Source: Rheinheimera aquimaris (lineage in GTDB: Bacteria > Pseudomonadota > Gammaproteobacteria > Enterobacterales > Alteromonadaceae). Taken from it: a stretch of 64,000 nt of DNA. The notes beneath the pieces were generated by a model, which saw nothing but the letters and a program-made list of their open reading frames with translations, did no database searches and was not told the origin of the DNA. Positions 55,791-64,000 of this stretch are shown here, in pieces. Location: positions 558,001-622,000 of the forward strand of contig NZ_JAJAVQ010000004.1 of assembly GCF_020531985.1 (NCBI RefSeq), written 5' to 3'. The translations under genes and the position numbers were made by a program. Position 1 is the first letter of the stretch. Every line of letters begins with the position of its first letter.

Positions 55791-57038
55791 ATGGCCATTT
55801 TCGCTCTTGGCATTAATCATAAAACGGCGCCCGTGGCCTTGCGCGAACAAGTCGCTTTTGCGCCTGAACAGTTGCCCGAAGCCTTGCGTGAGCTGACGAC
55901 CTTAACCAGTATTTCAGATGCGGTGATTTTATCTACCTGTAACCGCACCGAATTGTATTTTAACGGCACAGCTACCCAAGCGGAACAGGTAATTGCCTGG
56001 CTTGCGCAATTTCATGCGTTGGATGGCACTGAACTGCAGCCGCATCTGTATTTGCACCAGGACAATGCCGCAGCAGAGCATTTAATGCAAGTGGCTTCAG
56101 GGCTGGATTCACTGGTACTGGGCGAGCCGCAAATTTTAGGTCAGGTAAAGCAGGCTTATAATCAGGCGCGCAGTGCTGGCACCGTTAACCCGCAGTTTGA
56201 GCGTTTGTTCCAGAAAACCTTTGCCGTTGCAAAGCAGGTGCGTACTGAAACCGATATTGGTGCTAATGCTGTGTCTGTGGCCTTTGCTGCAGTCAGTCTG
56301 GCGAAGCAGATTTTCGGCAATCTGAGCAAAGTAAAGGTGCTGCTGATAGGTGCAGGTGAAACCATTGAACTGGTGGCAAAGCACCTGCAGGAGCAGGGTA
56401 CCGGCTGCCTGGTTGTGGCTAATCGCACCTATGAGAGGGCAGTGCAACTGGCCCAGCAGTTTAATGCTGCCGCGATAACACTGGCGCAGGTACCTAGCCA
56501 GTTGGCCGAGGCCGATGTGGTGATAAGCTCTACCGCCAGCACTTTGCCGATAGTGGGTAAAGGTATGGTGGAGCAGGCACTGAAACAGCGTAAGCATAAA
56601 CCGATGTTTCTGGTTGATTTGGCTGTGCCGCGTGATATTGAGCAGCAGGTGACAGAGCTTGAAGATGCTTATCTGTATACTGTGGACGATTTGCAGTCGA
56701 TTGTAGAGCAAAATCTGAATAACCGGCAGCAGGCAGCAGAGCAGGCACGTCAGATGATAAGTTTGGGCGCGGCCGAATTTGCCCAGTGGCTGACACTGCA
56801 GGGCAGTGTTGATTGGGTGCGCGATTACCGTCAGCGCTGCGAGCTGGTGCGCACCGACTTACTGGCAAAAGCGGTAAACCAATTAAACGCAGGGCAAGAC
56901 GCCGAAAAAGTGCTGTCAGAGCTGTCAACCAAACTGACTAACCGGCTGATGCACAGCCCGACAAAAGCCATCCGCCAGTTAGGCCAGGATGATGAACTGA
57001 ATAAACAAACTTTGATCAACACTTTGTTAGATCTGTAA
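55791..57038 (+). CDS. hemA: Glutamyl-tRNA reductase
   Basis: A 415-residue enzyme for the first step of tetrapyrrole synthesis in the C5 pathway, reducing Glu-tRNA to glutamate semialdehyde. Motifs: ALGINHKTAPVALREQVAF, the catalytic cysteine in ILSTCNRTELY, SGLDSLVLGEPQILGQVK, and the NADPH-binding VLLIGAGETIELVAKHL. ATG at 55791 gives the usual start; a GTG one codon earlier is possible, and neither has a well-spaced ribosome site. First gene before prfA. Confidence 0.97.
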   Translation: MAIFALGINHKTAPVALREQVAFAPEQLPEALRELTTLTSISDAVILSTCNRTELYFNGTATQAEQVIAWLAQFHALDGTELQPHLYLHQDNAAAEHLMQVASGLDSLVLGEPQILGQVKQAYNQARSAGTVNPQFERLFQKTFAVAKQVRTETDIGANAVSVAFAAVSLAKQIFGNLSKVKVLLIGAGETIELVAKHLQEQGTGCLVVANRTYERAVQLAQQFNAAAITLAQVPSQLAEADVVISSTASTLPIVGKGMVEQALKQRKHKPMFLVDLAVPRDIEQQVTELEDAYLYTVDDLQSIVEQNLNNRQQAAEQARQMISLGAAEFAQWLTLQGSVDWVRDYRQRCELVRTDLLAKAVNQLNAGQDAEKVLSELSTKLTNRLMHSPTKAIRQLGQDDELNKQTLINTLLDL

Positions 57039-57056
57039 TCAGGCACATAAAACACC

Positions 57057-58148
57057 ATGAAAGAATCGGTATACCGCAAGCTGGAAGGTCTGGCAGAGCG
57101 CTACGAAGAAGTGCAGGCGCTGCTGAGCGACGCATCTGTGATTAGCGATCAGACAAAATTCCGCGAGTTGTCTAAGGAATACAGTCAACTGGAAGATATC
57201 AGTAAAGCTTTTGCTGATTACCAGCAGGCACAGCAAGATTTAGCCTCTGCTGAAGAAATGCAAAAAGACAGCGATCCTGATATGCGCGAAATGGCGCAGG
57301 AAGAATATAAAGCGGCAAAGGAGCGTATTGAACAGCTGGATCAACAGCTGCAAATTCTGTTGCTGCCCAAAGACCCTAACGACAATAACAGCTGTTTCCT
57401 AGAGATCCGCGCCGGTGCCGGTGGCGATGAGGCGGCTATTTTTGCCGGTGATGTGTTTAGGATGTATAGCCGCTTTGCCGAAAAGCAGCGCTGGAAACTT
57501 GAAGTGATCAGCGCCAGTGATGGTGAGCACGGCGGCTATAAAGAAATTATTGCCAGCGTACAGGGCGAAGGTGCTTACGGTACGCTGAAATTTGAATCAG
57601 GCGGTCACCGGGTGCAGCGTGTACCGGCAACAGAATCACAAGGGCGGGTACATACCTCGGCCTGTACCGTCGCTATCATGCCGGAAATTCCGGAGAGCGA
57701 AGCGATTGAAATTAACCCTGCCGATCTGAAAGTGGATACCTACCGAGCCTCCGGTGCCGGTGGTCAGCACGTTAACCGTACCGACTCTGCTATCCGTATT
57801 ACTCACTTGCCAACCGGTATAGTGGTCGAGTGTCAGGACGAGCGCTCGCAGCATAAAAACCGTGCCCGGGCGATGAGTGTATTAGCCTCACGCATTCAGG
57901 CGGCGGAAGATGAAAAACGTCGCTTAGCAGAAGAGTCAACCCGGCGCTCATTAGTCGGTAGTGGCGATCGTTCAGAGCGGATCCGTACCTACAACTTCCC
58001 GCAAGGCCGGTTAACTGATCATCGTATCAACCTGACCATTTACCGCTTAAATGAAGTAATGGAAGGTGATTTGGACCAGGTGCTGGAACCATTAAAGCAA
58101 GAGCATCAGGCCGACTTATTGGCAGCGCTGGCCGACGAGAACCGCTAA
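57057..58148 (+). CDS. prfA: Peptide chain release factor 1
   Basis: A 363-residue release factor for UAA and UAG stops. The stop-codon recognition PAT motif is in [18 protein letters not shown], and the peptidyl-hydrolysis GGQ is in [15 protein letters not shown], the glutamine methylated by PrmC, whose gene follows immediately. Normal length. Confidence 0.98.
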   Translation: MKESVYRKLEGLAERYEEVQALLSDASVISDQTKFRELSKEYSQLEDISKAFADYQQAQQDLASAEEMQKDSDPDMREMAQEEYKAAKERIEQLDQQLQILLLPKDPNDNNSCFLEIRAGAGGDEAAIFAGDVFRMYSRFAEKQRWKLEVISASDGEHGGYKEIIASVQGEGAYGTLKFESGGHRVQRVPATESQGRVHTSACTVAIMPEIPESEAIEINPADLKVDTYRASGAGGQHVNRTDSAIRITHLPTGIVVECQDERSQHKNRARAMSVLASRIQAAEDEKRRLAEESTRRSLVGSGDRSERIRTYNFPQGRLTDHRINLTIYRLNEVMEGDLDQVLEPLKQEHQADLLAALADENR

Positions 58149-58982
58149 GTGCTGACGTTAGCTGCCTGGCTGAAACAGGCACAGCAGCAGTTTGCTGTGC
58201 TTAGCCAAACGCCGGACATCGACGCACGTTTATGCCTGTGCCATGTGCTGCAAGTCAGCAACAGTTATCTGTACAGTTATCCGGAGCGGCAGTTGACTGC
58301 TAGTGAACTTTCGCTGCTGGACGATATTGTCAGTAAACGACTGCAAGGCCAGCCGCTGGCGTATCTGTTTGGTTACTGGCACTTTTTTGATCTACGGTTA
58401 GCTGTGTCGCCATCAACCTTGATCCCCCGCCCCGATACCGAAATTCTGGTTGAGCAGGCGCTTAGTCTGATGTTACCCAGGCAGGCGAAGGTGTTGGATT
58501 TAGGCACGGGTACCGGTGCGATTGCGCTGGCACTGGCGCATAACAGACCCGACTGGCAACTGACGGCGGTGGATTACATTGCTGATGCTGTTGCCCTGGC
58601 TGAACATAACCGCAGTGCGCTTAAACTTGATAATTGCCGGGTACTGCAAAGTAATTGGTTTAGCGAGCTTGGCGGGCAGCGGTTTGACTTAATTGTCAGT
58701 AACCCCCCCTATATTGACCCTATTGACCCACATCTGGCGGCATTAACCTTTGAACCTCTAAGCGCGCTTACTGCGGCAGATCAAGGCCTGGCTGATATTA
58801 AACACATTGTCTCTATTGCAGGCCGTTATCTGAATCCGGACGGCTGGCTATGGTTGGAGCATGGTTACGATCAGGCTGATGCAGTAAGGCTGTTGCTGCA
58901 GCAAGCTGGTTTTGACCAGGTTTGTTCGAAGCGTGATTACGGCGACAACTGGCGTATCAGCGGTGGCTACTGGCGCGGCTGA
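58149..58982 (+). CDS. prmC: Release factor glutamine methyltransferase
   Basis: A 277-residue SAM-dependent enzyme that methylates the GGQ glutamine of release factors. The N-terminal substrate-recognition helices are followed by the methyltransferase domain (VLDLGTGTGAIALALAHNRP) and the catalytic NPPY motif (LIVSNPPYIDP). GTG at 58149 directly follows the prfA stop, so translation is coupled. Confidence 0.97.
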   Translation: MLTLAAWLKQAQQQFAVLSQTPDIDARLCLCHVLQVSNSYLYSYPERQLTASELSLLDDIVSKRLQGQPLAYLFGYWHFFDLRLAVSPSTLIPRPDTEILVEQALSLMLPRQAKVLDLGTGTGAIALALAHNRPDWQLTAVDYIADAVALAEHNRSALKLDNCRVLQSNWFSELGGQRFDLIVSNPPYIDPIDPHLAALTFEPLSALTAADQGLADIKHIVSIAGRYLNPDGWLWLEHGYDQADAVRLLLQQAGFDQVCSKRDYGDNWRISGGYWRG

Positions 58983-59077
58983 GCGCTGTTTTTAGCAGTT
59001 TCCTTTGACCGCGTTCGTGATCCGGCATATAACTTAGTCACTGAGATTTATCCAGAATAAGCGCTAAGGAAAAGCGG

Positions 59078-60637
59078 ATGAATGATGAATTTTTATTTGC
59101 TGAAGAACCCGAACACGTCGAACCGGCATTAAATGGCAGCTGGAAAGTACTGATTGTTGATGATGAGCCTGAAGTACATGCTGTGACCAAGCTGGCGCTG
59201 AGTGACTTTACGTTTCAGGGTAAAAACCTGACGTTTTTTAGTGCTTATTCCGGCAGTGAAGCGAAAAAGCTGATTGAACAGCATCCTGATGCTGCCGTTA
59301 TGCTGCTCGATGTGGTGATGGAAACGGACGACGCCGGTTTGCTGGTGGCCAGCTATATCCGCGAGCAGCTACACAACGAGCACGTACGTATTATTTTGCG
59401 TACCGGTCAGCCGGGGCAGGCGCCGGAGCGACAGGTCATCATTAATTACGATATCAATGACTACAAATCCAAAACCGAACTGACAGCACAGAAACTGTTC
59501 ACTGTGATCATGTCCAGCCTGCGTTCGTACCGCGATATTCTGTCACTGGAACAAAGCCGCATGGGGCTGGAAAAAATTATAAATGCCTCAGCGGACTTAT
59601 TTTCATCGCACTCGATGGAGCAGTTTATCGATGGTGTATTGCAGCAACTGACATCAATACTGGGCTGCGGCGAAGATGCGTTAATCGTCAGCTCATCGCT
59701 GGTGGCCGGTAATATCAGCGGTGAAGTGGCCGATCCACACAAATTAGTGGTATTTGCCGGTCAGGGCGAGTTTGAAAGCAAAGAAGGCAAGCCAGTGCAG
59801 GAAGTTCTGGCACCAGAGCTGTTGGATGCTTTTGAAGCTGCGCTGAAATCACGCGGTATAGTGTATCGGGATAATTATCTGGTGGCGTATTGCACCAGCA
59901 AGTTTACCCACGGCTCGCTGCTGTATATCTCCGGTTTACCCGGCATTATCAGTGAGAGTCAGAAAAAGCTTATTGAGCTGTTCTCGCAAAATGTGCAGAT
60001 AGCCTATGAAAATGTGCAACTGCAGCATGAAATAGAAGACACCCAGCGTGAGATTGTTTACCGCTTAAGTGAAGCGGTAGAGCACCGTTCTATTGAAACC
60101 GGTAATCACGTTAAACGCGTGGCGTTTATCTGTTACGAGCTGGCTAAAGCCTATGGTTTATCGGAAGAAGATGCCGAAAGGTTGATGTTTGCAGCGCCGT
60201 TACATGATGTTGGCAAGGTAGGCATTCCGGATGGCATTTTAAATAAGCCGTCCAAATTGCACGGCCAGGAATGGGAGGTGATGAAAACTCACGCCAGTAT
60301 CGGGTATGAAATCCTCAAAGATTCTAAGCGGCCGATTATTCAGGCTGGCGCTGTGATTGCGCAGGATCATCATGAAAAATGGGACGGTACCGGCTATCCT
60401 GCCGGCAAAAAAGGTGAAGACATTCATATATACGGCCGAATAGCGGCACTGGCTGATGTGTATGACGCCCTGCGGCACCGGCGCTGTTACAAATCGGCCT
60501 GGTCGCTGGAGCAGGTGATGGCGCTGATAGTGGCGGAATCGGGTAAGCAGTTTGACCCCAAACTGGTAGAAATATTTAAAAGCCGGGTCGACAAACTGGA
60601 GGCAATACTGCAAAAATACCCGGACAGCGATGACTAA
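59078..60637 (+). CDS. Response regulator with DUF3369 and HD-GYP domains
   Basis: A 519-residue protein with an N-terminal receiver (KVLIVDDEPEVHAVTKLAL, phospho-acceptor in VMLLDVVME), a middle DUF3369 domain (about residues 165-310) and a C-terminal HD-GYP domain (PLHDVGKVGIPDGILNKP, HHEKWDGTGYP, RIAALADVYDAL). HD-GYP domains hydrolyse cyclic di-GMP, and the metal and GYP motifs are intact here. No partner kinase is adjacent. It stands between prmC and sirB2, interrupting an order that is tight in E. coli. It has its own terminator. Confidence 0.93.
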   Translation: MNDEFLFAEEPEHVEPALNGSWKVLIVDDEPEVHAVTKLALSDFTFQGKNLTFFSAYSGSEAKKLIEQHPDAAVMLLDVVMETDDAGLLVASYIREQLHNEHVRIILRTGQPGQAPERQVIINYDINDYKSKTELTAQKLFTVIMSSLRSYRDILSLEQSRMGLEKIINASADLFSSHSMEQFIDGVLQQLTSILGCGEDALIVSSSLVAGNISGEVADPHKLVVFAGQGEFESKEGKPVQEVLAPELLDAFEAALKSRGIVYRDNYLVAYCTSKFTHGSLLYISGLPGIISESQKKLIELFSQNVQIAYENVQLQHEIEDTQREIVYRLSEAVEHRSIETGNHVKRVAFICYELAKAYGLSEEDAERLMFAAPLHDVGKVGIPDGILNKPSKLHGQEWEVMKTHASIGYEILKDSKRPIIQAGAVIAQDHHEKWDGTGYPAGKKGEDIHIYGRIAALADVYDALRHRRCYKSAWSLEQVMALIVAESGKQFDPKLVEIFKSRVDKLEAILQKYPDSDD

Positions 60638-60640
60638 CTG

Positions 60641-60667
60641 CAGCCAGCTTATGCTGGCTGTTTTTTT
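60641..60667 (+). terminator. Intrinsic terminator after the HD-GYP gene
   Basis: Perfect arms CAGCCAGC and GCTGGCTG with loop TTAT, followed by seven Ts, directly after the stop codon. Confidence 0.95.
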
Positions 60668-60688
60668 GATATGGAAGGATCAGCGTTT

Positions 60689-61069
60689 ATGTATATGGCT
60701 TATAAGCATTTTCACCTGTTAATGGTGGCATTAAGTGTGAGTTTTTTCCTGTTGCGCTATGCAATGAGTTTAAAACCGGCAGCGCTGCTGCAGCGTAAGT
60801 TTTTCAAAATTGCGCCCCATGTAATAGATACTCTGTTGTTAGTCAGCGCAGTGATGCTGATGCTGACGTTGCAGCAGTACCCGTTCGTGCATACCTGGCT
60901 GACAGAAAAGCTGATTGCTGTACTGGCTTATATTGCACTGGGCGTGATGGCCTTTAAAGGCCGTACCGCCGCTATCCGCTGGATCTGCTTCTTAGGTGCT
61001 TTAGGCTGGCTGGGGCTGGCAGCGCGGGTAGCGATTACCAAACAAGCGGTATTTTTAACTGCTTTATGA
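60689..61069 (+). CDS. sirB2: SirB2 family membrane protein
   Basis: A 126-residue protein with four hydrophobic segments and the SirB2 start MYMAYKHFHLLMVALSVSFF, then KIAPHVIDTLLLVSAVML. The function is unknown; in E. coli it lies between prmC and kdsA. ATG at 60689 has AAGGAT about 9 bases upstream; ATG at 60671 would precede that site. Its usual neighbour sirB1 is absent here. Confidence 0.87.
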   Translation: MYMAYKHFHLLMVALSVSFFLLRYAMSLKPAALLQRKFFKIAPHVIDTLLLVSAVMLMLTLQQYPFVHTWLTEKLIAVLAYIALGVMAFKGRTAAIRWICFLGALGWLGLAARVAITKQAVFLTAL

Positions 61070-61099
61070 GACTTTGCAGGCGGTTTGCCTGCTATTTAA

Positions 61100-61960
<861 letters not shown>

Positions 61961-61970
61961 TTATGAAGGC

Positions 61971-61997
61971 GGGACAGCATACATCAGCTGTCCCCTT
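61971..61997. terminator. Hairpin between convergent kdsA and DUF3718 genes
   Basis: Arms GGGACAGC and GCTGTCCC around an 8-base loop, 10 bases after the kdsA stop, followed by CTTT. Likely a weak terminator. Confidence 0.6.
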
Positions 61998-62004
61998 TAC
62001 CCCG

Positions 62005-62346
62005 TTAGTTAGCTGCTGATGCCGCCACATCCTGAATAGTGACTTTACCTTTGATACGATCTTCATAAGGTTGCAGCATGCGGGTGACTTTTACCGCCTG
62101 ATTAGCCCGGGCAAAATCCATTAATTGCTGACCGTTGCATACAATCCGCTCTACCGCGTCCTGCTTGCTGATATAGTGCGATTTTAACGTTTTGTGTAGG
62201 CCTAAACGGTCATCTTCAGCGGTATCGGTACATACCTGCACCAAGGCTTTGTATAAATAACCATCTTTCTGATAATCGCCGGCGGTTGCCGGTACTGCCA
62301 AACTGGCGCTTGCCAGAGATACTGCGAATAAAATTGCGGTTTTCAT
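62005..62346 (-). CDS. DUF3718 family exported protein
   Basis: A 113-residue protein with a signal peptide (MKTAILFAVSLASASLAVPATA) and the DUF3718-like segment VERIVCNGQQLMDFARANQA. Two cysteines (VCTDTAED, IVCNG) could pair in the periplasm. ATG at 62346 has AGAGGA about 8 bases upstream; the frame extends to 62385 without support. The function is unknown. Single-gene unit. Confidence 0.8.
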   Translation of the reverse strand: MKTAILFAVSLASASLAVPATAGDYQKDGYLYKALVQVCTDTAEDDRLGLHKTLKSHYISKQDAVERIVCNGQQLMDFARANQAVKVTRMLQPYEDRIKGKVTIQDVAASAAN

Positions 62347-62493
62347 TGTGCTGTCCTCTGCTGTGGGAAACATGGCGTTTGCCATAACGATATTCTGGCA
62401 GGGAGCAGGGGCTGTGACCGCTGTGTTGGGGTAAGAGGTGGCGCCGATGGTACTAAGTGATAAGGCGGCGCCGGGTAGGGATGAGCGGTGAAT

Positions 62494-63228
62494 TCAGCTT
62501 TGTGGCAGGGCGCTCAGCTGCTCTGCCCAGTTCATTTTGTAGCGTCTTGACGCACTGACCAATTTGCCGTTAGTCAGAATAAACTGGTAGTCATTGTTGT
62601 GTGGCTGAACTTTGTGCACATGATGCAGGTTAAGTAAGGTCGAACGGTGTACCTGAACAAACTGCTCCGGCAGACGCTGCAGCAATTCTTTCATCGTTTC
62701 ACGGATCACCACTGTCTCGTTTAGCGTGTGAATACACATGTAATTGCCGGCAGCCTCAATCAGTAAGATCTCAACGTCATCCAGCAGCAGCGTTGAAGCG
62801 CCGGTTTTAAAGGTTAATTTGTGGCTGGGTGTTGCTGCAACAGGTTGTTTGTCCAGTGCCGTTCTGGCATCAAGCAGTGTTTGCGCCAGACGCTGGCGCG
62901 ATACCGGCTTGAGCAGATAATCAAAAGCGAAGTGCTCAAAGGCTGAGAACGCAAACTGCTCATAAGCTGTTACCAGAATAAACAGTGGCGGCGTCATCGC
63001 CGAGGCTTTGCCAGCTTGTTTTAAAATTTCAATACCCTTGATACCGGGCATCTGAATATCGAGAAACACCAGATCTATGTCTGTTGCTGTTTGCAAAAAT
63101 GCCAGGGTGTCGTCGCCATTGTCAAAACAAGCGACAATGTCAAGGTTGGGGTAAACTGCCAGCTTCGCTTTTAAGTTACTGATTGCTAAAGGTTCGTCGT
63201 CGGCGATAATTACATTAAGCGCTGCCAT
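62494..63228 (-). CDS. LytTR-type response regulator
   Basis: A 244-residue regulator with an N-terminal receiver (VIIADDEPLAISNLKAKL, phospho-acceptor in LVFLDIQMPG) and a C-terminal LytTR DNA-binding domain (EAAGNYMCIHTLNETVVIRE, QVHRSTLLNLHHV). ATG at 63228 has GGAGG about 7 bases upstream, and overlaps the kinase stop by 14 bases. Partner of the following LytS-like kinase. Target genes are not evident. Confidence 0.93.
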   Translation of the reverse strand: MAALNVIIADDEPLAISNLKAKLAVYPNLDIVACFDNGDDTLAFLQTATDIDLVFLDIQMPGIKGIEILKQAGKASAMTPPLFILVTAYEQFAFSAFEHFAFDYLLKPVSRQRLAQTLLDARTALDKQPVAATPSHKLTFKTGASTLLLDDVEILLIEAAGNYMCIHTLNETVVIRETMKELLQRLPEQFVQVHRSTLLNLHHVHKVQPHNNDYQFILTNGKLVSASRRYKMNWAEQLSALPQS

Positions 63229-64000
63229 CCAGGGCCTCCGTCGGTAAACTGATCTGGCTGTAGAAGCCATTTGCACTCTGGCTTAGCAGCAAGTGCGCTT
63301 TGTCACCAAACAATAGCTGCAAGCGCTCGGCCAGGTTAAGTAAGTTTGTGGGTCGCTGCGTATCAGGCCAGCCGCCTTCAGCTGTGGCGCCCTCTTGCGC
63401 CAATGTGATCTGTAGTTTGTTGTCCTGCACGCGAACATCAATATGCAGCAGCACGTCACCACTTAGCTCTGCAACACTGTATTGAATAGCATTTTCTGCC
63501 AGCGGCTGCAGCAACAGCGGTGGGAAATTCAGTGCCGGAACTTTGGCCGGTAACTGCCAGTTTAATTGCAGTCGCTGGCCAAAGCGGATTTGCTGAATGG
63601 CCATATAAGCCGATAACGCATCCAGCTCCTGCTGCAGCGGGATAAAGTTGTCATGCTGATTCTTCAGTGAATGGCGCAGGTAAGTTGATAAGTACTCAAT
63701 CAGTTGCTCCGCCGCCAGCCCACTTCGCTGCACAATAAGCGCATTCAGCGCATTTAACGTATTAAACATAAAGTGCGGGTTAAGCTGATAGCGCAGCACT
63801 TTAAGCCGGGCTTGCCGGGCCTGCCTGGCCAGTTCCTGCTGTTTTAAAAAGCCGCTGTAATATAGCTGGTTGCTTTTTATCAGCATAAATACCGCCAGCC
63901 AGCCAGCGAGTGGCAATAGCACCAGCGAAAACGCCTGCAGATACTTAAGCGGTGAACTGACATCTGTCATTGTCTCTGATGCATAAGCCATAATCAGGCT
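63215..64000 (-). CDS. LytS/YehU-type sensor histidine kinase (5' end outside window)
   Basis: The frame is open to the window edge beyond the ATG at 63991, so the N-terminus is probably missing. The visible part has a membrane segment (YLQAFSLVLLPLAGWLAVFMLI), then the His_kinase domain with the phospho-acceptor in LRYQLNPHFMFNTLNALNAL and the ATPase part (LLLQPLAENAIQYSV). The G-boxes of the ATPase domain are weak, ending LLNLAERLQLLFG. Forms a two-component pair with the overlapping LytTR regulator. Confidence 0.88.
   Translation of the reverse strand, partial: SLIMAYASETMTDVSSPLKYLQAFSLVLLPLAGWLAVFMLIKSNQLYYSGFLKQQELARQARQARLKVLRYQLNPHFMFNTLNALNALIVQRSGLAAEQLIEYLSTYLRHSLKNQHDNFIPLQQELDALSAYMAIQQIRFGQRLQLNWQLPAKVPALNFPPLLLQPLAENAIQYSVAELSGDVLLHIDVRVQDNKLQITLAQEGATAEGGWPDTQRPTNLLNLAERLQLLFGDKAHLLLSQSANGFYSQISLPTEALDGSA

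Noticed and set aside
56136-56711. 191-residue frame antisense to hemA
   Set aside because: Shadow of a well-supported gene; no family resemblance or ribosome site.

Overview
The window is a continuous piece of core chromosome from a gammaproteobacterium of the Alteromonadales/Chromatiales type. A Rheinheimera, Arsukibacterium or Alishewanella-like organism is my best guess from gene order and protein style, not from any database search. It is densely coded with moderate GC and E. coli-like ribosome binding sites. It also has classic gammaproteobacterial gene orders: recX-alaS-csrA-tRNA-Ser-tRNA-Arg, ubiF facing a Met-Leu-Gln-Gln tRNA operon, and prs-ispE-lolB divergent from hemA-prfA-prmC-sirB2-kdsA. 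I see no prophage, insertion sequence, CRISPR array or rRNA.

Layout. 1-2820: a partial DUF2167 membrane protein, then an SDR-tautomerase pair divergent from a LysR regulator. 2861-7568: MetJ-like boxes, metA and a methionine synthase split into two overlapping genes. 7686-14820: a periplasmic binding protein, a very large propeller-type hybrid histidine kinase, YqhA, and an S46-family peptidase homologue that appears to have lost its catalytic serine. 14934-19740: a membrane protein, recX, alaS, csrA and three tRNAs. 19866-23613: a TonB-dependent receptor and a glycerophosphodiesterase lipoprotein. 23763-27251: pqiABC. 27522-30708: the oxaloacetate decarboxylase sodium pump oadGAB. 30770-37648: mepM divergent from tyrS, then acnA and an MscS channel. 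37798-42902: an SPFH protein with a 58-residue ribbon-helix-helix partner, an AEC transporter with a GIY-YIG protein, an RhlE-like helicase, an Xre-RES toxin-antitoxin pair and a small parvulin. 43191-49707: agmatine-to-putrescine genes aguB-aguA, a peroxiredoxin-like protein, ubiF, four tRNAs and a PAS chemoreceptor. 49784-55701 (minus strand): ychF, pth, rplY, two small membrane/redox proteins, prs, ispE and lolB. 55791-61960: hemA, prfA, prmC, an HD-GYP response regulator, sirB2 and kdsA. 62005-64000: a DUF3718 protein and a LytTR/LytS-type two-component pair cut by the window edge.

Most modules are housekeeping: methionine synthesis, translation and its quality control, ubiquinone and haem synthesis, outer-membrane lipoprotein and lipid handling, LPS sugar synthesis and polyamine synthesis. 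Signalling genes are scattered among them: hybrid kinase, HD-GYP, LytTR pair, chemoreceptor.

The most unusual signal is a family of three 92-95 bp elements (42933-43025, 47381-47475, 47490-47581). They share conserved internal-loop sequences but have stems whose two arms change together between copies. That is the signature of a structured RNA or a folded-DNA mobile element. I do not recognise the family. Other points for a second look are the fissioned MetH, the probable S46 pseudo-peptidase, an SDR without its catalytic tyrosine, and a nested inverted repeat between mepM and tyrS.
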